Assembly (NCBI RefSeq): GCF_030056795.1
Contig: NZ_JASHKQ010000001.1
Coordinates: 124,001 to 188,000 of the forward strand
Direction: 5' to 3'
DNA: 64,000 bases
Source: Rhodococcus sp. IEGM 1381
GTDB taxonomy: Bacteria; Actinomycetota; Actinomycetes; Mycobacteriales; Mycobacteriaceae
Shown here: one piece after another, positions 62,358-64,000 of the stretch
How the letters are laid out: every line of letters begins with the position of its first letter
Numbering within the stretch: the first letter of the stretch is position 1
Notes under the pieces: generated by a model
What the model saw: the letters and a program-made list of their open reading frames with translations, nothing else
Told to the model about the DNA's origin: nothing
The model's database searches: none
Made by a program: the position numbers and the translations under genes

Positions 62358-63410
62358 GCAGGACTGGAATCGTTCTCGGGCTCGGTGTTCCATTCCGCGA
62401 ACTGGGACCAAGACTATTGCGTGAAGGGTCGACGCCTCGCCATCATCGGCACCGGTGCATCGGCGGTGCAGTTCGTCCCGCGTCTGGCCCCCGAGGCCGG
62501 GCATCTCACGTTGTTCCAGCGGACACCGACATGGATTCTTCCGCATCCAGACAGGCCCATCTCCGAATCCGGCAGATCCGTGTTCGAGAAGTTCCCACCG
62601 GCTCAGCGCGCCATGCGTCGCATTTTCGATTTGTTCCAGGAAGCATTGCTGCCGGGATTGATTCGGCACCGTTCTCTGTTGGCCCCACTGACCGCACTCG
62701 GGCGCGCGCACCTGCGTCGTCAGGTGAAGGATCCGATTCTTCGCGAGAAGCTCACGCCCTCCTATGCATTCGGTTGCAAACGGCCGACCTTCTCCAATAA
62801 GTTCTACCCCGCTCTGTGCCGGGAGAACGTCACTGTCGAGACCACTGGCATCGACGCGATCGTGCCCGAGGGAATCGTCACGACCGACGGAACGGTGCAC
62901 GAGGTAGATGCGATCGTTCTCGGAACCGGCTTCACCGTCGCCGGCCACTCGGGCTTTCGACGCATCGTCGGGCGAGGCGGAACGTCGTTGGCGGACACAT
63001 GGAAGGGCGGCGAGATGTCGTCCTATCGCGGGACCACGGTGCACGGTTTTCCGAACTTCTTCATGCTGCTCGGACCCAATTCGGTGGTGTACACCTCGCA
63101 GGTCGTCACCATCGAAGCACAGGTGAACTACATCCTGGCGGCCCTGCACGCCATGGACTCTCAAGCGATTTGGGTACTCGAAGTGAGTAAGCGAGCGCAG
63201 ACCGAATTCGCCGATCACACCGACGCGCAACTGGCAGGGTCGGTGTGGAACTCGGGCGGATGCAGCAGCTACTACCTGAGCCCCTCGGGCCGAAACGTCA
63301 CCTACTGGCCGGGTTCGGTCCGCAACTTTTCTCGGCGGATGTCGACCATCGAACTCGGTCACTATCACTGCCGAAGTGCGGCTGTCGACGCCACGAAGGA
63401 GTCTGTATGA
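62358..63410 (+). pseudogene. Flavin-containing monooxygenase lacking its N-terminus
   Basis: About 350 codons of a BVMO/FMO-type enzyme beginning at GLESFSGSVFHSANWDQDY. The second Rossmann motif (RLAIIGTGASAVQFVPRLAP), FGCKRPTFSNKFYPAL, ATGF-type VLGTGFT and FFMLLGPNS follow, to TGA at 63410. The first about 140-150 residues with the FAD-binding GxGxxG and FxGxxxHxxxW start are gone or truncated. A GTG at 62385 could start a shorter product, which would not bind FAD. ATGA-coupled to the next SDR gene. Confidence 0.8.
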
Positions 63411-64000
63411 ACAACCGTATGGACCTCACCGACAAGGTCGCATTGGTGACGGGTGGGGCACGCGGCATCGGAGCTGCGACCGTGGCGGCACTGCTGTCCG
63501 CGGGAGTCCGAGTAGCGTTGGTGGATCGAGACTTTCCACCCGGGACGGCCGGTTCCGAGCGTGCACTCCAGCTCACCGGCGACGTCACCGATCCGGCAGC
63601 GATGGTGGACTGCGTCGCGGCAACGATCGAAAAGTTCGGACGCCTCGACATCGTGATCGCCAATGCCGGAATCACGCCGCCGCCTGCCACCATCAGGACC
63701 ATCGACCGTGCGGTCTTCGACTCGGTGCTGGCCGTGAACTTCGGCGGCGTCCTCAACATCGTGCGGGCCGCTGCCGACGAGATCGTGGCGAGCGGCGGCC
63801 ACATACTGCTCGTATCGTCCTGTGCTGCATTCACTCCCGGCATGGGCGGGTCTGCATACATGGCGAGCAAGGCTGCCGTGGAACAGCTGGGACGCGCTCT
63901 GCGTATCGAATTCGCTGCCGTCGGCGCGTCCGCCGGTCTCGCGTACTTCGGAGTGGTGGACACCGACCTGGCGCGTCACACCCTCGACGACGACCCGATC
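63407..64000 (+). CDS. Short-chain dehydrogenase, partial (cut by window end)
   Basis: 198 codons visible, no stop. Classical SDR: KVALVTGGARGIGAATVAAL, LTGDVTDPAAM, IVIANAGITPPP, catalytic Ser in LLVSSCAAFTPG and YMASKAA (Tyr, Lys). Coupled by ATGA to the truncated monooxygenase; an alcohol dehydrogenase plus BVMO pair is the usual layout for oxidation of a secondary alcohol via ketone to ester. ATG at 63407 with AAGGAG upstream. Confidence 0.88.
   Translation, partial: MNNRMDLTDKVALVTGGARGIGAATVAALLSAGVRVALVDRDFPPGTAGSERALQLTGDVTDPAAMVDCVAATIEKFGRLDIVIANAGITPPPATIRTIDRAVFDSVLAVNFGGVLNIVRAAADEIVASGGHILLVSSCAAFTPGMGGSAYMASKAAVEQLGRALRIEFAAVGASAGLAYFGVVDTDLARHTLDDDPI

Noticed and set aside
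1-64000. CRISPR array or insertion sequence
   Set aside because: No regularly spaced repeat series and no transposase reading frame was seen on either strand.

Overview
The window is high-GC actinobacterial DNA with dense, mostly convergent or ATGA-coupled genes. A Rhodococcus-like, mycolic-acid-containing organism is inferred from an antigen-85-like esterase, an MCE protein, an MMPL transporter, DUF3558 and DUF5313 proteins, and the mycobacteria-like block tRNA-Ser(CGA) / tadA / tadA-associated gene / tyrA. The genus is an inference; the sequence itself does not name the organism.

Layout. 25-7400: a heterodimeric ABC exporter, a TetR-MMPL export pair and an Rrf2 regulator, the last two with palindromic operators. 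7382-12225: SOUL protein, sterol-desaturase-type hydroxylase, YceI protein, PHP hydrolase coupled to a lipoprotein esterase, and a small lipoprotein. 12360-15663: a roughly 3.2 kb islet between a partial and a complete copy of the 3' end of tRNA-Ser(CGA). It holds an SDR remnant, a frameshifted cupin gene, an epimerase, a DUF4386 protein and a divergent TetR. 15787-23216: CsbD, tadA pair, tyrA, small conserved and secreted proteins, second heterodimeric ABC exporter. 23380-24956: C5-cytosine methyltransferase overlapping a Vsr nickase. 25020-33204: lipoproteins, fRMsr, dihydroxyacetone kinase, YceI, SIMPL, CoA-transferase, extradiol dioxygenase and PLP enzyme. 33339-37492: small proteins, a homogentisate dioxygenase remnant, an Ag85-like esterase and an OhrR with a large perfect operator. 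37486-42033: a hybrid histidine kinase with receiver and C-terminal ANTAR domain, then GlgX. 41964-49275: FAD monooxygenase/TetR pair, glpF-glpK-glpD operon and its divergent SorC-type regulator. 49501-53192: orphan MCE protein, then a STAS protein convergent with an RsbP/RsbQ-like phosphatase-hydrolase pair. 53274-57053: SDR, amidase, MFS. 57122-59600: a segment between two identical 60-bp palindromes holding pobR/pobA debris and an ECF41 sigma factor with its probable target gene. 59606-64000: membrane protein with TetR, then divergent TetR and flavin monooxygenase genes that have both lost their 5' ends, and a partial SDR.

The strongest themes are (i) repeated deletion scars in catabolic genes (pobR-pobA, hmgA, TetR/monooxygenase, SDR/cupin), (ii) many regulators whose operators can be read directly as palindromes, and (iii) two signalling assemblies worth testing: a histidine kinase that seems to end in an RNA-binding ANTAR output, and an RsbQ-RsbP-STAS energy-stress-like module. 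No CRISPR array, transposase, integrase or rRNA was seen.
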